A stretch of DNA of 41,276 bases, taken from the NCBI GenBank assembly GCA_900299195.1, contig OMIX01000010.1, positions 1-41,276 of the forward strand, written 5' to 3'. Below the pieces are notes generated by a model. That model was given only the letters and a program-made list of their open reading frames with translations. It searched no databases and was not told the DNA's origin. The stretch is from Deltaproteobacteria bacterium. Its GTDB lineage: Bacteria; Bdellovibrionota; FAC87; UBA2466. Made by a program: the position numbers and the translations under genes. Positions 17,106 through 25,311 of this stretch are shown one piece after another. Position 1 is the first letter of the stretch. Every line of letters starts with the position of its first letter.

Positions 17106-17879
17106 TTATCGAGGGACTGAAATGGTTGTCCAAACATCAAAACTTGTTTGATTTGAGTTTTGTTGAAGAAGTGCAAATGGGACTCTAACCACAATGGAGT
17201 TAACGTTGTAATTGTGAGTAAAGTCCTTAGCCTGGTTGGGCGGCAAAAACCCGATAAACTGTGGGTTTCTTCCCCCATTTGCAACAAACGTTTCTACGGC
17301 CTTAGCGCGAACTTTAAAAAACTGCTCTACGTCAAAAAAGAAAGGGTCTTCTCTAAGTCCTGCAAAGACCGTGAGCAACTTACCCCTCACAGAAACCACG
17401 TTATTGGCCAATCTTTCTGCCTTAGAATCACTAATATTGGTGGTAACAATTCCGCTTCCGCTAGTCGTTTGTGTCGCCGTAGTCGCAGAACCATCATCAT
17501 AGACCAATCTTATCGCTTGCTGCCCCGTAGCATTGGGTTCACTGAAAGATAAGGTCAATAAAATATCATCGGCTCCCGTGGGTTTTTTATTTTTATCAGC
17601 ATCCAAAACACGGGTTAAGTGAAAAGTATAACGAGCCTGAGTGCTAAAAAAGTATTGTTGTCCGGGTAACGAACGCGGATTGGTATTCATCACCAAAATG
17701 AGATTGGCAGCATCTGCAGGATTTCCCGTTTGATTATCTTCCCTGAAAGCATAGACATCGGTGATATTGAGAGAGCGCCCTTTGCGTTCTGTTTCCCCAT
17801 CATCATGATCCGATGCAACACTCATCAATGACAATAAACACACCACCACTCCAGTGAAAAAAAACAAACTGAATTTCAT
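17106..17879 (-). CDS. DUF4331 protein, N-terminal half
   Basis: 257 residues with a signal peptide (about 1-22, cleaved near SVASDHDDG). The mature start has the DUF4331 pattern DHDDG...LNITDVYAFRE, followed by VFAGLREDPFFFD near 170 and NSIVVRVPFALL near 230. It ends in the FDVWTTIS strand, exactly where full-length DUF4331 proteins continue into the RxGRPxVNE half. That second half is encoded by the next gene after 39 bp. It is first in the operon; the upstream gap (17880-18000) should hold the promoter, and beyond it lies the displaced coaX end. Confidence 0.8.
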   Translation of the reverse strand: MKFSLFFFTGVVVCLLSLMSVASDHDDGETERKGRSLNITDVYAFREDNQTGNPADAANLILVMNTNPRSLPGQQYFFSTQARYTFHLTRVLDADKNKKPTGADDILLTLSFSEPNATGQQAIRLVYDDGSATTATQTTSGSGIVTTNISDSKAERLANNVVSVRGKLLTVFAGLREDPFFFDVEQFFKVRAKAVETFVANGGRNPQFIGFLPPNQAKDFTHNYNVNSIVVRVPFALLQQNSNQTSFDVWTTISVPR

Positions 17880-18000
17880 GATTGAATCTCCCAGAAGATT
17901 AGTTGAAATAAAATTCTATCATATTGATATTTAAATGCTAAGAGAGAGTTTCGGGTGGGTTAGGTTTCATTTCAAGTAACCGTCGACTGGATCTGAAATA

Positions 18001-18203
18001 TTAAGAAAGATTCTCTTGATACAGAATCGCGATACCTTCTAAGGTTAGGTTGGGTAAAATCTGAGTCCGATTTTTTAAATGGGGATGAATTAAAGGAGCC
18101 ATTCCCCCAGTGAGAGCGATTTGACAACGTTTTCCCATCTCACTTTGTAGTCGCTCGAGTAACCCATCAATCGCATCACAATAACCAAACAAAATCCCGC
18201 TTT
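18001..18203 (-). pseudogene. Displaced 3' end of coaX (duplicate)
   Basis: 203 bp matching 19964-20166, the last part of coaX, with six mismatches (about 97%). Five of these lie close to the stop codon and one in the middle. It encodes about 63 C-terminal CoaX residues (MFGYCDAIDGLLER...) with no start context and abruptly loses similarity at 18204. With the intact coaX it brackets a ~1.76-kb segment carrying one membrane-protein gene. Weak similarity may extend some 20 bp past the stop on the DUF4331 side. Confidence 0.92.
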
Positions 18204-18234
18204 TTTAAAGTAATTTGATATCATGGGATAAGCC

Positions 18235-19812
18235 ATGTCCAATTCTCATCGTTCTAAGCGCTTCCTAGCGTCGGCTTTATTTACTTCTGTGCTATGCCTC
18301 TATTTGTGCTCGGAATTATCCCCTCGCTGGGAAACTAATGATGATGTTGGCTTATCGATGATAGCACATGGGTTTGGAATTATTAAAACCTCTTCCCCTC
18401 TTCTAATGTTTTCAAATGTCATTTGGGGATACTTTGTAAGAGCTATTCCTCCAATAAATGGTATATTGGGCTACTCAATTGCCCTAATTTTAGCAAACTG
18501 CTTATCTGTTGTAAGTATAGTTACTGCCTTTTTAATATTTGATTGGGGTATGCTTATCTCCTTCTCATTGGGAGCGATCATTTTGCTCCGCTTAATAATA
18601 TCACCTCAATTCACAGTAAGTGCCGGCGTGCTTGCTATTTCAGCTTTATGTTGGATCGAGGTTTATAAAAGAGACCACAGGTATGGTTCTCTTCTGTTTT
18701 CTTTCTTTCTTGTTTTTCTTTCTTTTGTAATTCGCTCGAATGAAACAGTATTGGTTTTTGTAACGGGCTTTAGTTTTTTTCTTTTAGTACCCACGAACCT
18801 AAAGAAAAAATTACTGATTGGGGGTATATTCCTTTTTTTTGTTTTATTAACTGCTGAACGATGGAACTCTCTTCAATACAACAATCCAGCTTGGCGTGAT
18901 TATAATGAAACTTTTGAAACTCGAAGAAAAATGATCGATTTTGGGTGGGGGAACAAACTTAAGGAACACAGAAATCTGCTTTTTGAGAAGGGCTTGTCGG
19001 AGAATGATGTTACTCTGTATGAAAACTGGTTTTTAGGCGATTTGGAATTAAAAGAATCAAAAATGATTGCTGAGCTACTAAAAGATCATCGAACTAACTT
19101 TAGATTATTTAACTTCAACTGGGCCAGAGGATTAGATTGGTTAATGCATTTCAAAAACATGGGTCCTTTATTTTTAACCTCATGCGTGTTTTTTTTTCTA
19201 GTTCCTTCCTTAAGACTATTTTTCCTTTGGATAGCTACCTTGCTTTCTTTATTTGTTATCGGGACTTCTGGAAAACCAGCAGTTTTTAGAGTTATGATCC
19301 CTTTACAGTATCTGTTGCTTTCAGCTCCCTTTTTATTATCCTCAAAAAAACCAAGACCTTCTCAGAAAGCTGTTAGCTTTCTCGTCTTATTCGTCTGTCT
19401 TATCTTCGAGGCTAGAACTTATATTAGGGGTACAACTGAGAGAACCAAAAGAGTTTTTGAAATATCTAAATCTCTCACAGAACTGGAAAACAGACGCATT
19501 GTTATCTGGGGTGGTTGGTTCCCTTTTGAAGAGGCATTTCCGGTATTAGGAAAGAATCTAGAAAACAAAAAATTGCAACTCATGAGCTTAGGATCGAGTA
19601 CCTTAAATCCCAATTCGTTTATGAATCACTCATTTAAAAATGGAGGCACCATTAAAAGTTTATTAACCTCAAGTGAGGGGCTTGAATTAATTTCATCTGA
19701 CTATGAATTAAACCTCCTCAAAGTTTTCTGTCAGGAACACTTAAGTTCTCAACTTAAAATCCTAAACCAGCAGTGGAATGGCTATTTTTTAATTACCAAG
19801 ATTCGCTGCTAA
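18235..19812 (+). CDS. Polytopic membrane protein, possibly GT-C-like
   Basis: 525 residues; I do not recognise a named family. An N-terminal helix is followed by WETNDDVGLSMIAHG with N35-D36-D37. About ten membrane helices follow to about residue 385, with a large hydrophilic loop (about 215-295), then a soluble C-terminal domain of about 130 residues. Acidic residues in the first outer loop and this topology recall GT-C glycosyltransferases that use lipid-linked sugars, but this is only a shape argument. It reads opposite to its neighbours, is clearly AT-rich, and is the only gene on a segment between two copies of the coaX 3' end, so it was probably acquired. No clear ribosome site precedes the ATG. 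Confidence 0.7.
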   Translation: MSNSHRSKRFLASALFTSVLCLYLCSELSPRWETNDDVGLSMIAHGFGIIKTSSPLLMFSNVIWGYFVRAIPPINGILGYSIALILANCLSVVSIVTAFLIFDWGMLISFSLGAIILLRLIISPQFTVSAGVLAISALCWIEVYKRDHRYGSLLFSFFLVFLSFVIRSNETVLVFVTGFSFFLLVPTNLKKKLLIGGIFLFFVLLTAERWNSLQYNNPAWRDYNETFETRRKMIDFGWGNKLKEHRNLLFEKGLSENDVTLYENWFLGDLELKESKMIAELLKDHRTNFRLFNFNWARGLDWLMHFKNMGPLFLTSCVFFFLVPSLRLFFLWIATLLSLFVIGTSGKPAVFRVMIPLQYLLLSAPFLLSSKKPRPSQKAVSFLVLFVCLIFEARTYIRGTTERTKRVFEISKSLTELENRRIVIWGGWFPFEEAFPVLGKNLENKKLQLMSLGSSTLNPNSFMNHSFKNGGTIKSLLTSSEGLELISSDYELNLLKVFCQEHLSSQLKILNQQWNGYFLITKIRC

Positions 19813-19963
19813 CCAATCTACTTTAAACTTAAGAAACCCGATTTTACATCTCTTTAAAACCTCATTGTGGATGCCGAAACACTTGTCTTAAGATTCAAGA
19901 CCACTGGCCCCACCGGTGTCTACAATGGAGTTTTCCTCCTCTGGGTGACCGCCGTCTAAAATA

Positions 19964-20166
19964 TTAAGAGCGATTCTCTTGATACAGAATCTCTATCCCT
20001 TCTAAGGTTAGGTTGGGTAAAATCTGAGTCCGATTTTTTAAATGGGGATGAATTAAAGGAGCCATTCCCCCAGTAAGAGCGATTTGACAACGTTTTCCCA
20101 TCTCACTTTGTAGTCGCTCGAGTAACCCATCAATCGCATCACAATAACCAAACAAAATCCCGCTTT
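19964..20166. repeat. coaX 3' end, in-gene copy of the duplication
   Basis: Same-orientation partner of 18001-18203. The repeat ends at the CGCTTT at 20161-20166, where coaX coding continues in this copy and unrelated sequence begins in the other. The boundary therefore marks a junction inside coaX about 67 codons before its stop. Confidence 0.92.
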
Positions 20167-20731
20167 GAATACAATTAACCGTATTTTTCCCAATCACTTT
20201 TTTAGGAAAATCAGTGGGAACTAACGGTAACAGCGATGTCTTTCGGCTCAGACTTTCTGCTCCCATCGCAATTCCAGGAAGGATAATCCCTCCTTCAAAA
20301 GCTTTCTTCTCACTAACGACATCAAAGGTAGTCGCAGTGCCAAGATCGACGACAATCGCAGGAAGTTCCAGGTTTTTAACCGCATATGCGGTATTAGCTA
20401 ACCTATCGGCCCCTACCTCAGTTGGATTATCTACGGAGATAGAAAATGAAGCTCGACTTAAATGGGTCACAAAAAAAGGCTCTTTTCCCAAATAAACTTC
20501 ACAGAATTTTTTTAAATTAAAATTGCATGAGGGGACCACTGAAGAAATAGCAATTCCCTCCACTTGCTCCGCTAAAATTTTAGAATAGCTCAATAGAGGG
20601 AACAAGAAACCCGCATACTCATCTACGGTCCTCACCGGTTTCGTTTCCCCACGCCAATGGTAAACCAACTTAGATTTTTCAAATACCCCATAGGAGGTTT
20701 GAGTATTCCCCACGTCCATTACCAACAACAT
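19964..20731 (-). CDS. coaX: Type III pantothenate kinase
   Basis: 255 residues, full length for CoaX. It catalyses the first step of coenzyme A synthesis, phosphorylation of pantothenate. Visible motifs are the N-terminal phosphate loop MDVGNTQTSYGVF, PTEVGADRLANTAYA, VVDLGTATTFDVV and GGIILPGIAMGAESL. Its 5' end overlaps the end of birA by 13 bp, a common pairing. The last ~67 codons are duplicated downstream, so the present 3' end may have come in with the inserted segment while keeping the reading frame intact. Confidence 0.95.
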   Translation of the reverse strand: MLLVMDVGNTQTSYGVFEKSKLVYHWRGETKPVRTVDEYAGFLFPLLSYSKILAEQVEGIAISSVVPSCNFNLKKFCEVYLGKEPFFVTHLSRASFSISVDNPTEVGADRLANTAYAVKNLELPAIVVDLGTATTFDVVSEKKAFEGGIILPGIAMGAESLSRKTSLLPLVPTDFPKKVIGKNTVNCIQSGILFGYCDAIDGLLERLQSEMGKRCQIALTGGMAPLIHPHLKNRTQILPNLTLEGIEILYQENRS

Positions 20732-21501
20732 ATAACTTCTCCAGTGACCAAAGAACGTCGATTTCCGTGGCTATCCGATAACACAAGAGCCCCCTGTTCA
20801 TCAATTCCTAGAAAAGTTCCCTCGATATAACCATGGCCCAGCTCCCTCTCCTCGGGCAAACCTGTATTTCTTATTTTTATTTTGCGCCCCATTAAAAGGC
20901 AGTGTTTTTCCCAAGAATTTTGCACAAAGCTGAACCCATAAGACAAATACTGTTCATGTTGATGAAAGAAAACTTGAAGAAAGTTCTCTAAAACACTTTC
21001 AAGCTCAAAAACTTTGCCTTGAGAGGCTTCCATAAATGAAGTGGCCTGAAAGGGACGGTCTGAAAAAGCTACCAGTTCTGAAGGCGGGATGTTGACGTTC
21101 AAGCCCACTCCTATAATGAGGGCCGCGGAGTGTCCAACTCCGATACTCTCACAAAGCACTCCACCCACTTTTTTATTTCCCAAGAGACAATCGTTGGGCC
21201 ACTTGACTCCCACAGCTATCGACTGAGGAAAAAATCGCTTTACTGTTTGGGCCATGGCAGCCCCGGTCAAAAGCGAAAAGTCGGTGATTCTACCATCGGT
21301 TTTCGGACGAAGAAGAATTGAAAAATACAGCCCTCCCAAAGGTGAATGCCAGTTGCGATTGACGCGACCTCGCCCTGAAGTTTGTTGCTGAGCCACAACT
21401 ACGGTAGCCTCAGCGGCTCCCGACTCAGCGAGTTTTTTTAGAGTGGAATTGGTCGACTCAAGCGACTCGTATCTAATTAGGTTGGGTACTACTTCAGGCA
21501 A
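20719..21501 (-). CDS. birA: Biotin--[acetyl-CoA-carboxylase] ligase (no DNA-binding domain)
   Basis: 260 residues. The catalytic domain has the biotinyl-AMP loop GRGRVNRNWHSP (about 48-59), then GGLYFSILLRP, KWPNDCLLGNKKVGGVLCE and GVGLNVNIP, and a C-terminal SH3-like cap (about 215-260). It attaches biotin to the carboxyl carrier protein. There is no N-terminal helix-turn-helix, so it is the monofunctional type and not a repressor. It overlaps coaX and lies 11 bp downstream of the receiver-domain gene. Confidence 0.93.
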   Translation of the reverse strand: MPEVVPNLIRYESLESTNSTLKKLAESGAAEATVVVAQQQTSGRGRVNRNWHSPLGGLYFSILLRPKTDGRITDFSLLTGAAMAQTVKRFFPQSIAVGVKWPNDCLLGNKKVGGVLCESIGVGHSAALIIGVGLNVNIPPSELVAFSDRPFQATSFMEASQGKVFELESVLENFLQVFFHQHEQYLSYGFSFVQNSWEKHCLLMGRKIKIRNTGLPEERELGHGYIEGTFLGIDEQGALVLSDSHGNRRSLVTGEVICCW

Positions 21502-21512
21502 ACAACACCATT

Positions 21513-22445
21513 TTAAGAAGCTAAACTTTCTTCATGATCTTTAAGCAGTTCGTCTAGCCGCTGTTGAACCAACTTCTCCACGATGGGAGGCATCAATTCA
21601 GTCAAAGCTTTCTTTACCATTTCCTCTAAGTCCCGCTCTTGGATTTTTGACTTCACCTCATTTTGAAGAAACGACTTATAAGCCATTGAATCTTCGGAAC
21701 TTAAAAGCGCATTATCTTGTTGCCTCATAGGAGATGCCTCCACGGAGTTAGAACTGAGTTGATTTTGAGTGCCCCAAAGATCTTCCGTATTTTCTTTGGG
21801 AGTGCCTGGAGCTTTTGAAACGATATTGGATTTTGAAGGTTCCGACTGCCATAGCTCAGAGGCAGTTTTGGGAGTGGCCTTATTTAAAGAAAGCTCAACG
21901 GCTTCCGGCTCTTGCCAATCAATCACTTCATGCACTTCATGATTAGAGCTCGACTTAGGCTCGTCCTCTTCAAAAGTCTGCCGCACCAATTCATGTTCAT
22001 CAGAAAACTTACGGTTAAATACGGACTGAAGAGGATCCTCGGAGATCATTCGTGTTCGATCCTTTTCATAGGTCTTCTCTATATTCTCTGGGTTACCAAG
22101 CAATGATTCTACAAGCTCCTGAAGCATCGGAGGGCTAAATGGCTTCTTTAGCACCGCAGCAAAGTGTTTAGCTTCGCGGATCTCTTGCCCGGAAATTAAC
22201 ACAATCGCAGGAAGCCCCTCCGTAGTGCCCAACCAAGATTCCAATTCTTTAGGAAAGCTTGGCCAATTGAGCCCACCGACATTTTCACTAAGCAAAATCA
22301 AATCGACCGGCTCATCCACCACAGCCTTAATCACCTCCTGGCGACTTCGAGCATAGAGGACTTGGTAGTTGTCCTTATCCAAAGTGAGAGCAACTACTTT
22401 TTGAACGGTAAGACTTTCATCTATAAGTAAAATTCTTTTTTTCAT
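21513..22445 (-). CDS. Degenerate receiver-domain protein with acidic linker and C-terminal helix
   Basis: 310 residues from M at 22445. A CheY-like fold spans about 1-115: RILLIDESLTVQKVV has the acidic pocket (D, E), and PVDLILLSENVG occupies the phosphorylation loop, where the usual Asp is Ser. The late LKKPFSP keeps the conserved Lys. It is therefore probably not phosphorylated in the normal way. A long acidic, Ser-rich, disordered region follows. The C-terminal amphipathic segment (about 280-305, EMVKKALTELMPPIVEKLV) resembles the helical end of PopZ/DUF2497-type proteins. A polar or cytoskeletal adaptor role is possible but inferred. Confidence 0.7.
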   Translation of the reverse strand: MKKRILLIDESLTVQKVVALTLDKDNYQVLYARSRQEVIKAVVDEPVDLILLSENVGGLNWPSFPKELESWLGTTEGLPAIVLISGQEIREAKHFAAVLKKPFSPPMLQELVESLLGNPENIEKTYEKDRTRMISEDPLQSVFNRKFSDEHELVRQTFEEDEPKSSSNHEVHEVIDWQEPEAVELSLNKATPKTASELWQSEPSKSNIVSKAPGTPKENTEDLWGTQNQLSSNSVEASPMRQQDNALLSSEDSMAYKSFLQNEVKSKIQERDLEEMVKKALTELMPPIVEKLVQQRLDELLKDHEESLAS

Positions 22446-22684
22446 TCTGTAAAAGTATATCAACTAAAATCTAAAACTAATAATGTGAAATTTTCTCTTT
22501 TTTTTAAAAAATCAGCACAAATAATTCACCCCAGTCACACAATCTATTTTCCTTTGTCTTTATAGTTAGTTAAGTTGTTTTTTAGCCTTTTTTCCAAGAG
22601 AACTTAACTCAATGCCTCCAAGAAAAAATCGCGTTTCTTCATTTTTTTCTTAATCTAATTTCACAATCTGACGAAATAAAGGGT

Positions 22685-22766
22685 GAGCACAAAAGATATT
22701 GTGCTCATGAAACCAGAAGGTTCATCCCCGGAACAGAATGTTCCCTTGCAGTAAGGAGACTGCAAG
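22685..22766 (+). promoter_or_regulatory. Flagellin leader with three consecutive stem-loops
   Basis: Within the 357-bp gap upstream of flagellin there are three perfect hairpins in 82 bp. They are GAGCACAA/TTGTGCTC (22685-22706), GGAACA/TGTTCC (22730-22744) and CTTGCAG/CTGCAAG (22745-22766). The loop of the third contains AAGGAGA, an SD-like motif with no start codon behind it. The real ribosome site GGGAGG lies at about 22793-22798. A possible sigma-28-like element, TTAA, 16 bases, GACGAAAT, lies just upstream at about 22650-22677, but the match is loose. The leader could control mRNA stability or translation. Confidence 0.55.
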
Positions 22767-22802
22767 AACGCTGGATGCGATAGGGAGTTCAAGGGAGGAT
22801 AT

Positions 22803-23633
22803 ATGGGTCTTCGAATTAACACCAACGTACAGTCGATCGCTTCACAGCATCGATTAGAAGAGTCGCAAGACGCTCTTAAAAATACTCAGAATCGATTAAG
22901 CTCTGGGTCTCGAATTGTTCGCCCCATGGATGATGCCGCGGGGTTGGCCATTTCGGAATCGTTAAGAGCTACGATGCGAGCCACAGCTCAGAACATTAAG
23001 AACGCCCACGATGGCTTCTACGTTCTGCAGACTGCGGATGGAGCTCTGAACGAAATCACGAACGTCGTGATTCGGATGAAAGAGCTAGCCACCCAGGCCT
23101 CTTCAGATACCAATGGCGACAGAGAAAGATTATATCTCGATAAAGAGTATCAACAGCTTAAATCTGAGTTGGATCGAATTTCTGAAACCACCCTATTCAA
23201 TGGAAGACCTCTCATCAACGGTGAAGGTGGAACCATCTCCATCCAAGTAGGACCGAACAATCAAGAGGAAAAAGATAGAATCTTAGTTTCCACTAACTTT
23301 GAAGTGAATCTGAACACTCTTGGACTGAGCGATTTCCAAATTGGGGATGCTGATGGAGCTCGAGGAACTCTGGAACAAACTCAACGAGCCCTAGACAAAA
23401 TTGCTGATGTACGGGGCGAAATTGGAGCCGCAGAATCTCGACTCAATTCAGGTATCTCAGCTTTGAAATACTATGAAGAGAATACTTCTGCAGCCTTCTC
23501 TCAAATCAGAGACGCTGATGTGGCTCACGAAACTTCCGAATTGACGAAACACAATATTTTAAGTCAGGCAGGAACGGCAGTGTTGGCTCAAGCTAATTCT
23601 GCACCGCAACTAGCTCTAAAATTGTTGGGTTAA
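22803..23633 (+). CDS. fliC: Flagellin
   Basis: 276 residues, the short flagellin size seen in Bdellovibrio. The N-terminal D0/D1 region is canonical (GLRINTNVQSIASQ...RLSSGSRIVRPMDDAAGLAISE...NIKNAHDGFYVLQTADGAL). The C-terminal region has AESRLNSGISAL and ends with AGTAVLAQANSAPQLALKLLG. The variable middle is minimal. Polymerised outside the cell, it forms the filament. It stands alone, without other flagellar genes nearby, has a strong GGGAGG ribosome site, and follows a structured leader. Confidence 0.96.
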   Translation: MGLRINTNVQSIASQHRLEESQDALKNTQNRLSSGSRIVRPMDDAAGLAISESLRATMRATAQNIKNAHDGFYVLQTADGALNEITNVVIRMKELATQASSDTNGDRERLYLDKEYQQLKSELDRISETTLFNGRPLINGEGGTISIQVGPNNQEEKDRILVSTNFEVNLNTLGLSDFQIGDADGARGTLEQTQRALDKIADVRGEIGAAESRLNSGISALKYYEENTSAAFSQIRDADVAHETSELTKHNILSQAGTAVLAQANSAPQLALKLLG

Positions 23634-23731
23634 TGAATGACTGCTTAATAGCACTATTCACTAACCCCCCAAACTAATTACATCTAAAAAAGCCTATAGT
23701 CATAAACGACTCTAGACTTCCCTATCACTCA

Positions 23732-23833
23732 CTATTTACGAGACTTCTTCTTAGCTTTACGCTTGGTAGTCTTTCTTTTAGTGGTTTTCTTCTTACCTTT
23801 TTTTACAGCCTTTTTTCTTTTCTTTGTAGCCAT
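23732..23833 (-). CDS. 33-residue Lys/Arg-rich histone-like small protein
   Basis: A short frame starts ATGGCTACAAAG and encodes MATKKRKKAVKKGKKK followed by further Thr, Lys and Arg residues to SRK. More than half the residues are Lys or Arg, with alternating KK/KR and T/A pairs as in histone H1 tails. AGGGG lies 8 bases before the ATG, a good ribosome site. It probably binds nucleic acid and may compact the nucleoid. Such tiny basic proteins are often missed by gene callers; the composition, start and SD support it. Flanked by flagellin and the second nuo cluster. Confidence 0.6.
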   Translation of the reverse strand: MATKKRKKAVKKGKKKTTKRKTTKRKAKKKSRK

Positions 23834-24301
23834 TGTGACATCCCCTGTTTTTAGGTTAATGGTTGTGATGTTACTAACGAGCTGCACTTGCCAAAGCTGC
23901 AAACTCTAAAAATAGTTTGACGCAAAAATAATTTTGAATCAAGGCATTAATTATTTTTTTATCTCCACGATCCAAAAACTTCTTTCCACAAAAGATCAGT
24001 GAACATTAAAAAAAATCACAGTTTTCAACATCAATCACTCATCTTTACGACGATAAAACAACTTTCAAGTAGCATAAAAAATATTTCGTCCCCAATTTAA
24101 ACACCCCAAAACTAATATTTTTTGCCCCCTCCATCTTTTTAGTTTTTTATCGTTTTGGGTCTCTCTTGGTCTCTGTAGGATAAAAACCCCGTATTTTTCT
24201 CTTCCTTGATAAACTCCCCGGAAATCATCGCTTTTATTTGCCATTTTCAAAGTCCGTTGCTAATCTCCTGGAGCTTAAATTTTGATGAAGGAGGGATCCT
24301 C
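23834..24301. other. Intergenic region without recognised gene
   Basis: 468 bp, AT-rich, between the basic small protein (minus) and the second nuo cluster (plus), so it must hold divergent promoters. I see no convincing -35/-10 pair, RNA gene or coding frame. A short imperfect repeat of GCTGCA occurs near 23880-23905. Confidence 0.5.
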
Positions 24302-24799
24302 GTGGGCCCAGGCGATAATGTAGTAATGACGACCATGGATGATGTCCTGAATTGGGGACGAAGCAACTCTCTTTGGCCTTTAACCTTCGGGTTAGCCTGT
24401 TGCGCGATTGAAATGATGGCTACAGGTGCCGCCGATTACGATTTAGAAAGGTTTGGATGCGGGGTCTTTAGAGCCACTCCGCGTCAAGCAGACCTGATGA
24501 TTGTGGCTGGAACTGTCACTTTAAAAATGGCCTCACGAATTCGAATGCTCTACGAACAGATGCCTGACCCTAAGTGGGTAATCTCCATGGGGAGCTGCTC
24601 AAACAAAGGAGGCCCCTATTGGCAGGAAGGCTACCATGTGCTCAAAGGGGTCGATCGAGTCATCCCAGTGGACATTTATGTTCCTGGATGCCCTCCCCGA
24701 CCCGAAACGTTGATTGAAGCGGTGATGATGCTTCAGAAAAAAATTAAAGTTCAAGAGGCGGCTTTAGGACCTCTCGGTTTCATGAGGAAGCAAGCATGA
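24302..24799 (+). CDS. nuoB: NADH-quinone oxidoreductase subunit B, second copy
   Basis: 165 residues from a GTG at 24302, chosen because GGAGG lies 7 bases upstream. In-frame sequence further upstream has no ribosome site and does not fit the family. Motifs: [10 protein letters not shown] with the tandem Cys, [39 protein letters not shown] and [14 protein letters not shown]. All N2-cluster ligands are present. It differs markedly from the NuoB at 5761-6285 and is closer to the general bacterial consensus. First gene of nuoB-C-D-I-rhodanese, with ATGA-type overlaps. Confidence 0.93.
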   Translation: MGPGDNVVMTTMDDVLNWGRSNSLWPLTFGLACCAIEMMATGAADYDLERFGCGVFRATPRQADLMIVAGTVTLKMASRIRMLYEQMPDPKWVISMGSCSNKGGPYWQEGYHVLKGVDRVIPVDIYVPGCPPRPETLIEAVMMLQKKIKVQEAALGPLGFMRKQA

Positions 24800-25311
24800 C
24801 ATTCGAAGATATTTTCAACCAACTATCCCAAAAGTTCCCTCAGGGTATTTTAGGCAAAGAGGAATCCAAACCGGATGCTAGTATTAAGGTCGCTCCCTCG
24901 GCCATCCATGAGGTCATTCAATTTTTAAGAGATGAACTCCAGTTTGAAACTCTTCATTTAGTGAGCGGGGTTGACTACCCGAACCTTCCCGCTTTGTGCG
25001 TGGTTTATCACCCTGGCTCTTACACCGATAAAATGATTGTTTCGCTCAAAGTTTATTTACCCAGAACTGAGCAAGCTAAAGTGGCCAGTATTACCGACCT
25101 CTATAAAGCAGCTAACTGGCACGAGCGCGAAACTTACGACATGTTTGGAATCCAGTTTGAAAACCATCCTGATCACCGCAGAATTTTATGCCCAGAGGAC
25201 TGGCAGGGATTCCCTTTAAGAAAAGATTATGTGACCCCGGATTACTACAATGGAATGCCTGTGCCTCTATTCTTTGAAGATTCAGCTCCCTCTGAAGGAG
25301 GAACCCACTAA
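24796..25311 (+). CDS. nuoC: NADH-quinone oxidoreductase subunit C, second copy
   Basis: 171 residues. The signature [18 protein letters not shown] is at about 101-118, followed by [14 protein letters not shown] and GFPLRKDY. It connects NuoB and NuoD in the Q-module. The N-terminal ~60 residues are less conserved. It overlaps nuoB by 4 bp, and its last base is the first of the next ATG. Confidence 0.93.
   Translation: MTFEDIFNQLSQKFPQGILGKEESKPDASIKVAPSAIHEVIQFLRDELQFETLHLVSGVDYPNLPALCVVYHPGSYTDKMIVSLKVYLPRTEQAKVASITDLYKAANWHERETYDMFGIQFENHPDHRRILCPEDWQGFPLRKDYVTPDYYNGMPVPLFFEDSAPSEGGTH

Noticed and set aside
16389-17879. One DUF4331 gene broken by a frameshift
   Set aside because: The second half has its own ribosome site, ATG and hydrophobic leader, and 39 bp separate the two.
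24206-24301. Upstream ATG for the second nuoB
   Set aside because: No ribosome site and no family similarity; GTG at 24302 has GGAGG at ideal spacing.
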